Shown here piece after piece: positions 39,822-51,645 of a stretch of 64,000 nt of DNA (position 1 is the first letter of the stretch; each line of letters starts with the position of its first letter). The translations under genes and the position numbers were made by a program. This DNA is from Sitta carolinensis (taxonomy: Eukaryota; Chordata; Aves; Passeriformes; Sittidae). Below the pieces are notes generated by a model. That model was not told the origin of the DNA and made no database searches. It was given only the letters and a program-made list of their open reading frames with translations. Location of the stretch: assembly GCA_032173965.1 (NCBI GenBank), contig CM063284.1, forward strand, positions 103,664,410 through 103,728,409. The letters are read 5' to 3'.

Positions 39822-39953
39822 TTGAAGGCCAGGCTGGATAGAGTCCTGAGTAACCTGATGTAGTGGATGGCATACCTATCCATGGAGGGGGAGTTAGATC
39901 TAGATGATCTTTAATGTGCCTTCCAACCCAAACCTTTATACGATTCCATGGTT
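39822..39953 (+). mobile_element. CR1 LINE fragment, extreme 3' end
   Basis: A plus-strand fragment of about 130 bases holding only the end of CR1: AAGGCCAGGCTGGATAGAGT, AACCTGATGTAGTGGATGGC, CTATCCATGGAGGGGGAGTT, AGATCTAGATGATCTTTAAT, CCTTCCAACCCAAACC and a degenerate terminal repeat (CGATTCCATGG). It is one of the shortest copies in the window. Confidence 0.9.
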
Positions 39954-42900
39954 CTCTAATATAATCTGTAATTTAGATGCTCATCCTGTGCATCAGCCAA
40001 ACTGACTTACTTTAGTATACTAATGCAAGTTTTCACCTTGGGATGTGTGAGAATCCAGGGTCAGACATGACCGTTGATGGCTTTATTTGTAAGGTTTGAA
40101 TAGGTCCGACAGAGGATATCAACGAAAGACAGGGCTGTCACCCACATGTGTAACCTGTCCTCTGAACTAATATGAAGTGTTTTCTGTGTCTATTTTTATA
40201 ATTAAAAAATAAAAAGGACCCCTGAAATGTTTTAGTGTTTTGATGGCGTCCTCATAAGAAAGGGATGTAAAAATTAAAGTCTAATCTTTGAATGTTTCAG
40301 GAAAGTTTCTCTAACTGAAATATAATGTATTTTCTTCCACATTGTTTAACCAAGGAAAAAACTTGGTGGTTTGTTGGGTTTTTTTTCCTAAAGAGAGAGA
40401 ATTATGTGAACTGTTTAAATCTTTAGGATCTACTGAGATTCCTAAGTATGTCAAGGAATTTTGTTTAAAAATAGTTCCCCAGTAATCTCAAGATGTAAAG
40501 CCTAAAGCTACACAAATGCAACAAATAATTATTACCCAGGCAATCTTGTGCTTTTCAAGAATAGATAGCTTTGGCTTGTTGCTTCTTTTTTCCTTAGCAA
40601 ATAGTAAATTCACAATTACATGCAGTTCTAAAGAAATTGTGTGGGCAAATGCTTTCTGCCAAAAAAGTGAAGACTATTCAAAAATGTTAAAATGTTCTGA
40701 TAGCTGAACACTCAAAATGCTTTTGACATTTTTTAAAAGAAGTAGTTCATCTTCTCATGTTGAAATGGCCTTTATTTTTTGAAGTAACTAAGTGATAAAG
40801 AGTGGGAGTTAAGAAAAAGGGTTAAGTAACCTTGATACAAAACCAAACGCTCATCTTCCAACAAACTCTAAACCTTAACTTGACCTGCATTGTTATTTCT
40901 TCCTTGCAAGGTTTTCATGTTCCCTGAAATGTCGTTTTCTTCTCCTATTCTCTGACCTCTCTCCCAAATCAACTGAACAAAAAAGGTCTCTTGGCAATCA
41001 GGCAGATTGCTTTGCCATGGATACAGAATGAAGAAATCAGATGAATAACTCCATGAGCATTTTCCAAGTTCACTCAATTCTGAGTTCTCTTCGGGGGGGA
41101 AATGAATGATTTGGAGGGTGTAGGATTGAAGAAAGAAAAATATTTTGTTCCAGCTTCAAACTACCTTTGTAGAAAGTTTCATAGACTGCTACCATTTCTT
41201 GAAATAACTCCTTTTCTTTTCCCTTTCCTTTTCTGACTGTGATCTGACGGTGGAAGTCCTGGTCACTCCAAACACTGAAGCAAAAATAGGGAAGGTTTTC
41301 CTTCCTATGGTTTCTCAGGTGACCACTGTCTGCTGCTGGGCTACACTAATGGCTCCTGAAAACTTTATTCTAGTTGAATGATCCAGCACTAATTTAAAAT
41401 TATATTAAATTGAACCTGTAATATATTTCCAATTCTGTCATCCCTGTCCCACCCACCTTCTCTTCATCTTCAGCATTTCACTTCATTTTATGTTCCCTCT
41501 GTATGCTGGGTTATGCTGGAGACTTAGCCAGTGGACAACAAAGTTTTCCAAAACTTGTCACTGGTGAAATTTTAATCACTGGCTTCCAAACAAAATTTTT
41601 AAACAGTTTTAATAAGTACAATTTTCTTCACAAAATGAGCTTTTAGAGAATAATGAAGAGGAATAGTAAAGGGGACTAATATCTTGCATACTTAAATTTT
41701 TTCTTAATTATTTTTAGTGAGGGATTATAGTTATTTACATATTATACCATATTTAATTTGTTTGTTTTCATGTATCTTGCTTTTATGCAATTGAGTTATA
41801 TATTGAAATTATAATATATACATTGGCAATACATATATGATTATATATCCTGCTGGTCCACATATCTACTAAAGTGGATTGAATTTATGTCCTAAGCATT
41901 TACATTTTTATGCAACCAGTAAATTAAAATATAGTGACTAAATAAATAAACTGCACTATATGAGAAGACTGATAGATAATTAATGCAAGGGACAACTTGA
42001 ATTCAATCTTTTTGATTAAAGAATAAAGCCACAAAGTAATTTATCACATTGTAATGCATAAACAAGGAATTACAGGAAATAACTATCTGTTGCCAACGAA
42101 ATACTATAAACAGAAAGCAGCTTAACTCTATTGATTCTTTTCCCATTGCTGCTGTTATTTTATTAAGGGACACATGACTGAGGTTCAGAACAGAAGATAT
42201 AGATACATATAAAATCAGCTGAGTTACTGTAGTATTGGCATACATACCCACTATAAGTTTAGTTTTACTAACAAGCATAATAATTAGCAGAGAAAATTAG
42301 CAGCAGAGCCTTTAATTGAATTAGTAGTCAGAGCAGGTACCTAGGGTTTCTGGCAGGCTTGATTTACTTGCACTACAGACTGACTGACCTGTGTTCACTC
42401 TCAGTAGCTACCTCAGGAACAAAATAGGTGTGAGGATCTGTGTGCCTATGCTGTGCCTCTATTGCATACCCAGGGAGGATCATTTTGAAGGTAAATCGTG
42501 CAACAACTACAAACCCATTTAAATAAATTAGATGCTTTATCCTACAACTGTGTTCCATAAAGGTGCTATGCCAGATTTTAAAACTGTTTCTGTTGACGAG
42601 AAGCACTTCCAAGCTATGACTATCACAAAAACATAGTGGGAAGAAGTTGGTCTAGAACACAGCAAAAATATGGTTTATAGGTTAATATGACAAGACAGTT
42701 ATTGTCACATGAGTCGGGCCTGATGAATTTTACCCTAGAAGATCCCAGACCACTTTCAGAACCATTAAGGTGTAAAGTACACATGATATAGATTATTAAC
42801 TACATACATACATACATACTGAAGACACTTCGCTATTATTTTATTTTGATTTATTTTTAGTAGAGAATCTACTAAATTGTAGGTCAGACATCTAAACTTC

Positions 42901-43104
42901 AAACCCATGAAAAAGCAACTCAAATAAATAATGGTATCAAGTATTTGTAAACACCTACAAGATAAGAAAAAGATTAATAGCAGTCAACTAGATTCCTATT
43001 AGCAAGTCAGATCACACCAATTTGAATTCCTTCTTTCCTTTCTAACCATGTATTCTGTTCTGTATCTTATTTCCAGTAAGACTCTTAACAGTGTTTCGTA
43101 CAAT
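39954..43104. other. Unique non-coding DNA, no gene seen
   Basis: AT-rich unique sequence, especially 41690-42300, which is dominated by short A/T words. A (TACA)n microsatellite lies at 42801-42819. No gene, RNA gene or retroelement is recognised. Confidence 0.65.
42801..42819 (+). repeat. (TACA)n microsatellite, short
   Basis: Nearly five perfect TACA units. Confidence 0.85.
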
Positions 43105-43691
43105 ATTCTCAAAAGCAGTGCGACCAGCAAGTTAAGGGAGGGACTCTCCCCATCAATTTCACTCTTGTGAGACCTCACCTGGAGTGCTGCATCCAGATTT
43201 CTGACCCCAACATAAAAAGGACATGGCCCAGTTGAAGCAAGTCCAGAGGAGGCCACAAAGATGAACAGAGGGCAGGAGCAACTCTCCTATGAAGACAGGC
43301 TGAGAGAGCTGAGGCTGTTCAGCCAGGAGTGGAGAAGACTTCAGGGAGACCTTAGAGCAGCCTTCCAGTACCTAAAGGGTATCTAAAAGGGAGCCAAAGA
43401 GGGACTTCTTACCAGGGCTTGTAGTGACAGGACAAGGGAAAATGTCCTCAAGCTGAAAGAGAGAAGGATTAGATTAGATATTAAGAAGAAATCTTAATGT
43501 GAGGGTGGTGACACACTGGAACACATTGCCCAGAGAACCTTGGGGACACCCCCAAGCCTGGAAGTTCAAAATGCCAGGATGGATGAGGCTTCAAGCAACC
43601 TGATTTAGTGGAAGGTGTCCCTGTCCATGGCAGGGGGGTTGGAACTGGATGGTCTTTAAGACCCAACAAAACCATTCTAGGATTCTATGAA
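43105..43691 (+). mobile_element. CR1 LINE fragment, longest 3' end copy
   Basis: This is the longest CR1 3' fragment in the window, about 585 bases. It starts in the coding region of ORF2 (GTG AGA CCT CAC CTG GAG TGC TGC ATC CAG at 43167-43196, encoding VRPHLECCIQ, close to the conserved VRPHLEYC word). It continues through AGTCCAGAGGAGGCCACAAA, CTCTCCTATGAAGACAGGCT, GAGAGAGCTGAGGCTGTTCA, CAGCCTTCCAGTACCTAAAG, TTAGATTAGATATTAAGAAG, CCATGGCAGGGGGGTTGGAA and the terminal CATTCTAGGATTCTATGA. The reading frame is broken soon after the VRPHLE word (an in-frame stop follows about ten codons later), so the copy is inactive. The terminal octamer repeat is intact, which fixes the 3' boundary. Confidence 0.96.
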
Positions 43692-43919
43692 GGTGAAGAA
43701 ATATGATTTACAGTGAAAGACTGATTGGATAACATACCTAAAGAATAAATACCAGGGGGTTCCCTGTCAAACTGGAAAAAGGCATCTAGTCAAATTCAGC
43801 AGATACACTTCACAGCTGGGGTCTTTTATGTCTTTTATGTACTGATGTAGGGACAGAAATGAAAAGCATTACATTTACCAATTAAATTTGGAAATTTGTA
43901 TAATTTGGTATAATATTTG

Positions 43920-43923
<4 letters not shown>

Positions 43924-43957
<34 letters not shown>
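43924..43957. repeat. (TA)17 microsatellite
   Basis: A perfect TA dinucleotide run of 34 bases, followed by about 70 bases of degenerate AT-rich sequence to roughly 44030. The tyrosine-isoleucine open frame across it is an artefact. Confidence 0.95.
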
Positions 43958-43960
<3 letters not shown>

Positions 43961-44454
43961 ATTATATGCATGTATAAATATATATAAACAAAATATATAA
44001 TATAATACATACATCATATCATACATTTATCATATGACAAACCTTTGACATTAAAATAAAAGCTCAGTGAAACAGGTAGAAGTATTCAGGTTCACAAGAA
44101 ACAGGTAGGTAGTTGCTCTGAGGAAAGTCTCTGGGACTTGCTGTGGATTACAAGTCAAATGAACCCTTTAATGCCATGCAGGTACATAGAAGATCATTGT
44201 ATTCAAATACATTATCCAGAATGGTGGAAAAATTATTTAGTAATGTTTCTCACTGGTAAGACCTAACCCCATTTGTCAGGGGTTACCCCATTTGCTGTTT
44301 CAAGGACCATCTCAGGAAGATGTAGACCAATTAGAATGCATTAAAAAAAAACCAAAATCCTTTGACTAGAAATATAGAAATTTTTATTTATGAGAAAAGC
44401 AGTTTGAGTTTCTTTAGCTGTTTCAGTAAATAGAAGAAAAATTTGAGGATTTGA

Positions 44455-44770
44455 GGGGAATGTAACAATGGGCTTGCAACTTGAAAAAGCTGCTGCAAAG
44501 GGAATAATCTATTATTCATGTCCAAAATGGGTAGAGACCAGATGTAATAGTTTTTAGCTTCAGTAAGAAAGATCCATGTTAAATGTGAGGAAAACCTTTC
44601 ACTTGTTAAGTGAAGCAGTGAAACAGACTGTGCAGTAAGCCTGCAGAGTCTCATCACAATAGGTTTGTGAGAGAAGGTAATGAAGGAATTGAAGGTGCTG
44701 AATACTTTCTCAGGGACTGAGGATGAACTAAATAACCTCTCAAAGGCCCTCCCATCTTTATAAAGGCCTT
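44455..44770 (+). mobile_element. Old, highly diverged CR1-like LINE fragment
   Basis: A plus-strand segment with the CR1/L3-type 3' block order, but strongly eroded: AATGGGCTTGCAACTTGA, GTTAAATGTGAGGAAAACCT, AGTGAAGCAGTGAAACAGAC, GGATGAACTAAATAACCTCT and CAAAGGCCCTCCCATCTTTA. The final words match the GGACTAGATGACCTC...GGTCCCTTCCA pattern of older CR1 lineages. There is an insertion of about 50 bases in the middle. Its divergence suggests an older insertion than the copy 800 bases upstream. Confidence 0.6.
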
Positions 44771-44880
44771 GTATATCTTTTTTTTCTTTTTTTAATTTGC
44801 TTTAAAATAAGACTTTGAGCATTCTTCTTTTTGTTTTTCTAAAGTGAGGAGCACATTCATCATCTCAGTTAGCATTTCAT

Positions 44881-45024
44881 TGAAACATAGAATAGATTAT
44901 GTTGGAAGGGACCTTGAAGATCATGTAGATCCAACCCCTCCTGCAGGCACACTTTCCATTAAAGCAGTTTCTCCAGAGCCCCATCCAACCTGGCCTTGGA
45001 CACTGCCAGGGACAGCGGTCCACA
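44881..45024 (-). mobile_element. CR1 LINE fragment, extreme 3' end
   Basis: A minus-strand fragment that opens at the CR1 3' terminus with ACATAGAATAGATTATGTTG and GAAGGGACCTTGAAGATCAT. It continues through CCAACCCCTCCTGCAGGCAC and GAGCCCCATCCAACCTGGCC and ends at the block equivalent to GGGATGG. It stands in inverted orientation to the tail of the CR1 at 43105-43691, with about 1.2 kb between the two matching ends. Confidence 0.93.
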
Positions 45025-46762
45025 TTTTCAATTTATGTTTTTTTTAGGGAGGGAGTTGTTAAATGAGATTCTGACAGCCTCGTATTTGTAGTTATAGAAG
45101 TTTATTATGCTTTGACATCTCTTTTTCCACTTACATCAGCTCTAGAAGGTCGAGATGTAGCAGTGTTCATTACAGCACATTCACTGACAAGCGAGAGGTT
45201 GGAATTGTCTGCTGACTTAGATTCCTAAGTTTTATCAGACATCTATGAACAGTATCTTCTCCATGGAATATTTCAATTATTTATTTTTTTAGCTTTAGAT
45301 TGAATAGACTTTTGTGGTAAAATATTAATCAAAAATGTTTTTCTTGCATAAAATTTTATGTTTATCTAGATATTTACATGAAATTAAAGGTACAGTAGAC
45401 AAAGAATGTCTTGGTTCTCTGACTTTTTGTGGCAAAAGCAGTCCCATATTGCAGCCTGCAACATAAGATGGTAAAAAGTACATTTGTTTTTTAGGTATGT
45501 TCAGTGTCAACAGAGACAATGGGGTACCCTTGCAGCTGGATTAAAATTAGTCTCCTATAAATCAATAAAGATCACTGGATGAAAAACTAGGAACATATGA
45601 GCAAACCATTGTTTACAATCTGATGTAAACCCAATCAGATTTAAGACAAAGGTTCAGCTGTTAATATATTGTTGTACTACAAATTACTCTTTCTTTTTTT
45701 AAGAAAAAAATCTTGCTTTTCTTTTTTCTAAATTATTTTTTTTTTACTTTTATCTAACAGAAAATACTTAGAGAAAATATGCAGGCTGAAATGGGAAAAT
45801 CCTAATTCAGTGTTCTTAAGGTACAGCATTTAGTACTAACTTTTTCATGCAATTAAATAGAAGCCAAAGGGCAATTACTTGACTTTATCATATTAAAATA
45901 AAGTTCTGCACAGTCAGCTGGCAACAAACCTCCTCTTTTTCATTGTTTATGAAATCATTGAAGACAATGTCCTACACAGCTCAATCAGGATTCCTGATCT
46001 TTTTAGCATCAAAAAATAGAAAAGGAAAAAAAAATAGAAAAGAAAGTAAGCAGGTGGTGGGAGAGGGGAAAGAACTATTGTACGTCAGAGGTAGTCATAA
46101 AAATTCTCACCCAGCAATTTCAAATAGTGGATACAATCTTGCTTTTCTATTACAGCATAAAAGGTTTTAGCCATACAAAAGCAGCTTCCAGGTGCTCTTG
46201 AACAGTGACAGATAACTACTGTTATTGCATCACCAGGACAAGCTGATATGCAAGGTTTCTGATGGTGCTTGAATTTGCAGCTACCAGTGCTGTCTGACTC
46301 ATGGAAAATAGTTAAAGGGAGATAAATATATACTCAGAGCAGGCAGGTGCTTCTTGTACAATCCTCTCTGTGCTCCCTCTATTTTCTTCAGCCAGTTTGA
46401 CTGCCACTTGGCTTCCTTTCTCCCAAATCCCTGGCTGATCTCTTCTATATAGGCTCTTTTGCCACCCTTATCACCACAGCATCCAAGTGGCTGCCAGTAG
46501 CGCATTAAGTTACACAGTAAGATGTCACACGTGTCTCCTGGTCTCTTTCATACGCTTTCCAGAGGGAAAAAGAACCTGTGTGGACAACAGGATGTTTTAG
46601 TAGGGTATTAATTTCTTCTTTCCTTTTGCTATGTATACTATAATGTTTGAGAAATCTTGGCAGAAATAGCTCTCAGTTGAGGTGGAAATGGGAACAGGCA
46701 CGTACTCCAATGAATTGGGCAGATAGGTTCCTAAGGACTGATGACTTTTTCCCCTCCCCCAG

Positions 46763-46989
46763 AAGTGGCAAACGTAATTAAGGCTGAAATATCATCCATC
46801 AGGATAAAACAGAATGTCTTTCCAGCCAAGGATGACTGGAGCCCTCTTTTCTGGCTTTCTGTGAACCAGAGTAAATCCATTAGCATTTCTGTGCCAAGAA
46901 ACCCAGCCAAGCGAAAGTGCTTGCACTTCACCCTTCCAGAAGCCCAGTTCTGTAATGTATGCTGGCCCCATTCAAGTATTCAAAAATGA
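46763..46989 (+). other. Acceptor-led open frame, possible terminal exon
   Basis: A strong pyrimidine tract (CTTTTTCCCCTCCCCCAG, AG at 46761-46762) has the form of a 3' splice site. The frame that follows begins GAA-GTG-GCA and stays open about 75 codons to a TGA at 46987-46989. The translation includes EVANVIKAEISSIRIKQNVF and ends HSSIQK. I recognise no domain. If it is an exon it would be a terminal one, since no good donor stands out before the stop. Short frames behind pyrimidine tracts also occur by chance in DNA of this kind, so confidence is low. Confidence 0.2.
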
Positions 46990-47977
46990 AAATTTAAGCT
47001 CCCAAATATGCCACTTGAAATGGTGGTTTTAATGATTTGCTTCAAAGTGAGTTTTCAAGGACCCACAAATAAAACCGTATTCATGTATTTAATCTGATTT
47101 TAAAATGTTGATACTAAGAAAAAATATTCTTAGAAAATCATAACCAAAAACATCACATAGCCATTGAACATGAAGTATTTGGATTGTTACAAGAACAGCT
47201 ATCATTTCATGAAAACAATACAAGTAATTATGGGCCCAAATTAATTTATCTGTAAGTAAATCCCTGGGTACTTTGGAGCTGTGGAGTGAGGCAAAGAAGT
47301 ATTCCTACTTCAGTCTGCATCTCCAGACCACACCAAGTAGCTCACAACTGCCTGCCATGTTTGGACTTTTCCTACCTGTGCAAAGAGACCTCTCAGGGTT
47401 TTCTTCATTCTTCTGTGTCCGTGACTGCTTTGAGGTTGGAACAGAATGTGGGTCTACCCACCCATACATCTCAGGAGAGATAGCACAGAAGGCTTGCAGC
47501 AGTCCAAGAGATGAACTAGCAGCTTACTTGTGATTAATACACTGCAAACTTTCCACAGTGATCATGAGCTGACAACCTGCTATTTGAAAGGAAAATCAAT
47601 AAAATAGATGTCTTTGTTATCCCTGGGGATTAGCACCTATCATAATTAAATTTATAGTCTAACACCTTAGCAGACACTTAAATTGCTTTCATTACACTTA
47701 TTTATGCATCCAGGATGAGTCAAACTCACACTTCAGGTAAGACAACCTTCTCTCATATCTTTCTGGAATTTGGTTGCAAAGTTTTAAACACAGGAATATT
47801 GTCCCCATGATAAATAGCACCAAAGTTTGTTTTTAATGGCTGTAACCTCTCATTTGAAAGGGAAGAGCTGCCCCTTGTACCATCATTTATGTGACAAAGC
47901 TACCCCATCACTCAGTCACTGATTTGCTTTTATTAGATTTTTAAAATAAGAAATTCTGCTTCTGAAGTACACAAGAT

Positions 47978-48013
47978 AAAGATTGTTTTGAAGGTAAAGC
48001 TTAAACAATCTTT
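47978..48013. repeat. Perfect inverted repeat, 11-bp arms
   Basis: AAAGATTGTTT (47978-47988) and AAACAATCTTT (48003-48013) are exact reverse complements with a 14-base loop. The stem is short and AT-rich, too short for a microRNA precursor. Confidence 0.6.
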
Positions 48014-48734
48014 GGTGGTTTTAACAGACTTCTGAAATTACTTAATGTTCAATATCCCTTTTCCATACATCATTCCCTCTATGCAAATTGACAAGGAGAG
48101 CCTTTTCTAATGATGATTCTTTTAGGAATCTATTTTACTCATAAGGATTTCTGGAAGAATGCTTCTCTTCAGTGAAAAATAGTTATGAGCTGTTAGCATG
48201 CTCCAATTCACTTTAAACTCGTTTTGCATTCATCTTTAGGATTACTGTTAAAGAGTAGAAGCAGGGAATAGCAGTGTGAAATTTATTGGGCGGCAACACA
48301 AAGCTGCTGTCTCTAGGAAAAGCTTAGCTGAATATGAAGTGTTTCTCTGCCATTTAATAGCTCACACAAATATATGTAGTCTTTAGTAGAAAAGCCTCTC
48401 AAGATACAGAAGCCAACAAAGAATTGTGTTTTTCCTTATCTGGAGGAGTTGAATAAATTTGCCACATTTAATTCATAATTCCTAACAAAGATGACTGAAG
48501 TGTATTTCATGTGCATTAAACTTGTTTTCCATCTGTTTTAGTTTCTCAAATTAACATGATCAAGCATGTTGAAGACCCAGGTTTCTTTTAATAGAAAGTT
48601 TCACAAACTCTCATGAAAAGAGAGAATTATGAAGGATTTGGGTCATGCAACACAGAGATGTAAGATATGTCAGAGGGCTGACTTCTTCAAAAGACGAACT
48701 ACATTATTTCACTGCCTATGACTAAAGTAACTAT

Positions 48735-48743
48735 ACACACACA

Positions 48744-48774
<31 letters not shown>
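48735..48774. repeat. (CA)n microsatellite, interrupted
   Basis: (AC)8 at 48735-48750 and (CA)12 at 48751-48774 meet in a CC junction, a phase slip within the dinucleotide run. Confidence 0.95.
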
Positions 48775-49443
48775 AGCAGTATTAAAGACACCTGGAAATA
48801 AAATTAAATCACTCATTCAGAAACGAAGTATGATAGCAGTGAGGTTACTCTGAAGAATTTCTAACCTCAATAAGATGGCAAGAATCTGAAACAAAACCAA
48901 TTTTAAAAAAAAGCACAGGCAAAAAGCCAATTACAATGTTTGGCCAAATCAGGTAAATGGTAACTCTCTATTGAGTAGCATTTCTTTATGTCCAGAAATA
49001 AGGTGTTTGTAACAACTTTTTCTAAAATAATTGGTGCTTAAAAATGCTTCAAAATAAACATGAGCATAACTGAAAACACTTTTATATCTGGCAAGCTACA
49101 AAATAATACTTTGTACCCTTATCTAGGTTTTATGGCATATTGCAGAAATTTTTTTCATCAAAATCTAATATCAGAAATTTTCTAATTCTTTATGTTGCAC
49201 ATTAGCTTTATGGCATCAATCGAGTTTTTTCAATTTGGCAAATATTAGAATTTTCCATACTACAGCTCTCTAATATTTTCAGTGCAGGTTTGCACCATGA
49301 AATTAGAAACTTCTTTAAGTCTTACGTTGGAATATGACTTTTAAATGTTGTTGAGCACAGTCCTTTCACTGTGATCATTCATGTGAACGGAAATAAAACT
49401 ATTCTCTTATGTATACTTTCAAAAGAAATATTTCTTGTCAAAT

Positions 49444-49682
49444 AGAATCATAGAATATGCTGAGTTGGAAGGGACCTACCAGGATCATCAAGTCCACTCC
49501 TTGATCTGTGCAGGGCACCCCAAGAGTCACACCATGTGCCTGAGAACATTGTCCAAATGCTTCTTGAATGCTGTCAGGGTTGGTCTGCGACCACTTTCCA
49601 GAGGAACCTGCTCCAGTGCCCGACCACCCAGTGGGTGGAAAACTTTCCTCCTGATATCCTACTTGAACCTCCCCTGACTCAG
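49444..49682 (-). mobile_element. CR1 LINE fragment, well preserved 3' end
   Basis: A minus-strand CR1 starting at its 3' terminus with AGAATCATAGAATATGCTGA and GTTGGAAGGGACCTACCAGG. It continues through CACCCCAAGAGTCACACCAT, GTGCCTGAGAACATTGTCCA, TGCTTCTTGAATGCTGTCAG, CCAGTGCCCGACCACCCAGT and CTTGAACCTCCCCTGACTCA. The ATAGAATATGCTGAGTTGGA wording and the GTGCCTGAGA...TTGTCCAAA block mark a CR1 subfamily common in neoavian genomes. It is among the least diverged copies here, so it is probably one of the younger insertions. It is truncated after about 240 bases. Confidence 0.95.
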
Positions 49683-51295
49683 TAGCAATGCATTTTTTTC
49701 AAAAGATTCATCTTTCACCATTTTAATTAGAATGACTCAGAATGAAATCTGCTGAAATTAACTAATAAAGCACGTTAACACCTTTCTTTCCATATGTTGA
49801 ATTGAAGGTCTTCTTGCCCTTTCCTTTCCTAATCAGGAGGCTCTTTATGAAATGTTATTCTTAGATTTTTATTTCTTCAGCATTTTGTAGATATTATTGT
49901 CAGTTATCCACATTTAACAAAATATAAATTGATTTTTTGGGGTTTTTTTCCCAACTAAAATTAATTTTATGGTAATCAGCAGGTCAGTATTTTATATGAG
50001 TCAATACCTCTTCTGAAGTCCCCACTCACCTCCTGTTGTCAATTTTTTAGGCTTTCAAGGATTCAAGAGAGACTGGATCAGATGGGCTTGTATTTCTACT
50101 CTATTGATCTGCACCTACTACTTGTATTCAGCTAAATGTCACCAAAACCAATCTTGTCTTAAACCAATTTTTTGGTTTTAGATGATCCAGCCAGGCATCA
50201 GCTTTAAAAGAAGAGCATGTAAAGTACATAAGTGATGCAGTTTGTTGGGTCAAAGTGTAAAACACTTTGATAGTGGAAGTCTTAACCCAGAGGGTTCACT
50301 GTCTGTGGCAAAGCATCCTCTTAGAAGGGTAGTTTGATTAGAAAAGGTATTACTGAGAAAATACTTCCAAGCCTTTAATTTATTTGTTAATGCTTTTAGC
50401 ACAGCTCCTTTTGGCTGTGAACCTTCTTTACTCCTACATCCGCTTCTTCTCGTTTCCTCCTGCACTCTTTGCATCAACCTAGATTGTATCATTTAATCTG
50501 TGTATCCTTTTCTAATACTACTAATATTTCCCCTTGTTGACACATGGCCCTAGATTCCAAGAGATCACTGGCAATTGTTCAATAAATACTCTAAACTCAC
50601 TTTGGATGCCCTCAGCTTTTGCACTTTTCTTTCACAGGACTTGAACTTCTTTCATTCTGTATAAAAGAATGAACAAATCATCATTCTGGCATGACTGTTT
50701 CTCATTTCGTGCTCATTTAAGTGAGTATTGTCTATTCTTTGCTGGGTTTTCAAAATCCACTAACTTGGGATTTACTTCTGAAGCCCTTGAATAAAGTGAC
50801 AGGAAGCAGTATGCTGTCATCTTTTCACATAATTTTGTCACGAGCTGCCCTTATCTAAGTGAATCATATGGCTTGAGGATTTTGGCATTTGATGGGTTAC
50901 ACCATGATTTCTCACATACCTTCCAGTTCACAAATATTTGCCACCACCTAACCCAGTCTTGCTTAAATTGGGACAAAAGAGAACTGGTGTTGGATTTTTG
51001 GGAGGAAATGTTTTGCCCAAGATGCAGCAAACAACCAAAGTCCTGCATGAAAGTTAATAGAAACAATGGAGTTTTAAGTGGCAGCATTTCTGTCTCTGTC
51101 CTTGCCTCCCAGCTCTTTTCCTGTTTAGAAAATACACTGCATGAGTCACCAGAAATGTTAATGACTACAGGATTTACTGTACAGGGAAGATACTTTTGCT
51201 CTTTTTTAATGCTGTGACTTGGATTATGCAGAGAGGACATTTTTGGTTTATTCAATATTTTTTTTTAATATTTACCAACACACACAAAACCTAAA

Positions 51296-51362
51296 CATGG
51301 AATAATGCAGTAATTTGGCTTGAAAGGAGTCTTAAATATCATATAGTCCCAACCCCCAAAGG
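51296..51362 (-). mobile_element. Degraded CR1 3' terminus
   Basis: On the minus strand the words ATGGAATAATGCAGTAATTT, GGCTTGAAAGGAGTCTTAAA, TATCATATAGTCCCAACCCC follow the CR1 3' end pattern (ATAGAATNNTTTGGGTTGGAAGGGACCTTAAAGATCAT...CCAACCCC) with many mismatches. Only the terminal 65 bases remain. Confidence 0.65.
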
Positions 51363-51645
51363 TATTACAAAGGTATTTTTAAAAGGTATTACAAAGCTGG
51401 CCAAAATATTATATATTTAACATATCTAATTATTTTTAATGTCTGTATTTTATCAATAATTCATAATCTAACAAAATTATCCCTTTTTTAAATGGTCTGA
51501 TTAATCTTAGTACTGTGAGTTTTTAATATATCATGCTATCCTTTCTAAAATGGACCTACCAAGACTAATGTGTTGACAGGTTTCCATTCTCCATATTTGC
51601 TTGGCCTATGTATTTTAACAATTAAAACACCACTTTACTGTAAAG

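Larger units (their letters stand above)
45025..49443. other. Unique non-coding DNA, no supported gene
   Basis: AT-rich unique DNA. It contains an acceptor-led open frame at 46741-46989 (listed separately), a CA microsatellite at 48735-48774 and a short hairpin with 11-bp arms at 47978-48013. No other gene, RNA gene or mobile element is recognised. Confidence 0.6.

Noticed and set aside
43835..44026. Open frame with an isoleucine-tyrosine repeat.
   Set aside because: It is a translation of the (TA)17 microsatellite.
47978..48013. 11-bp hairpin considered as a microRNA precursor.
   Set aside because: The stem is far shorter than a precursor hairpin, and it is AT-rich.
48735..48774. CA repeat considered as a CRISPR-like or satellite array.
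   Set aside because: It is a simple dinucleotide microsatellite with one phase slip.
50851..51255. 134-codon minus-strand frame with a 114-codon plus-strand frame over it.
   Set aside because: Both strands are open at once, typical of chance stop-poor DNA; no domain recognised.
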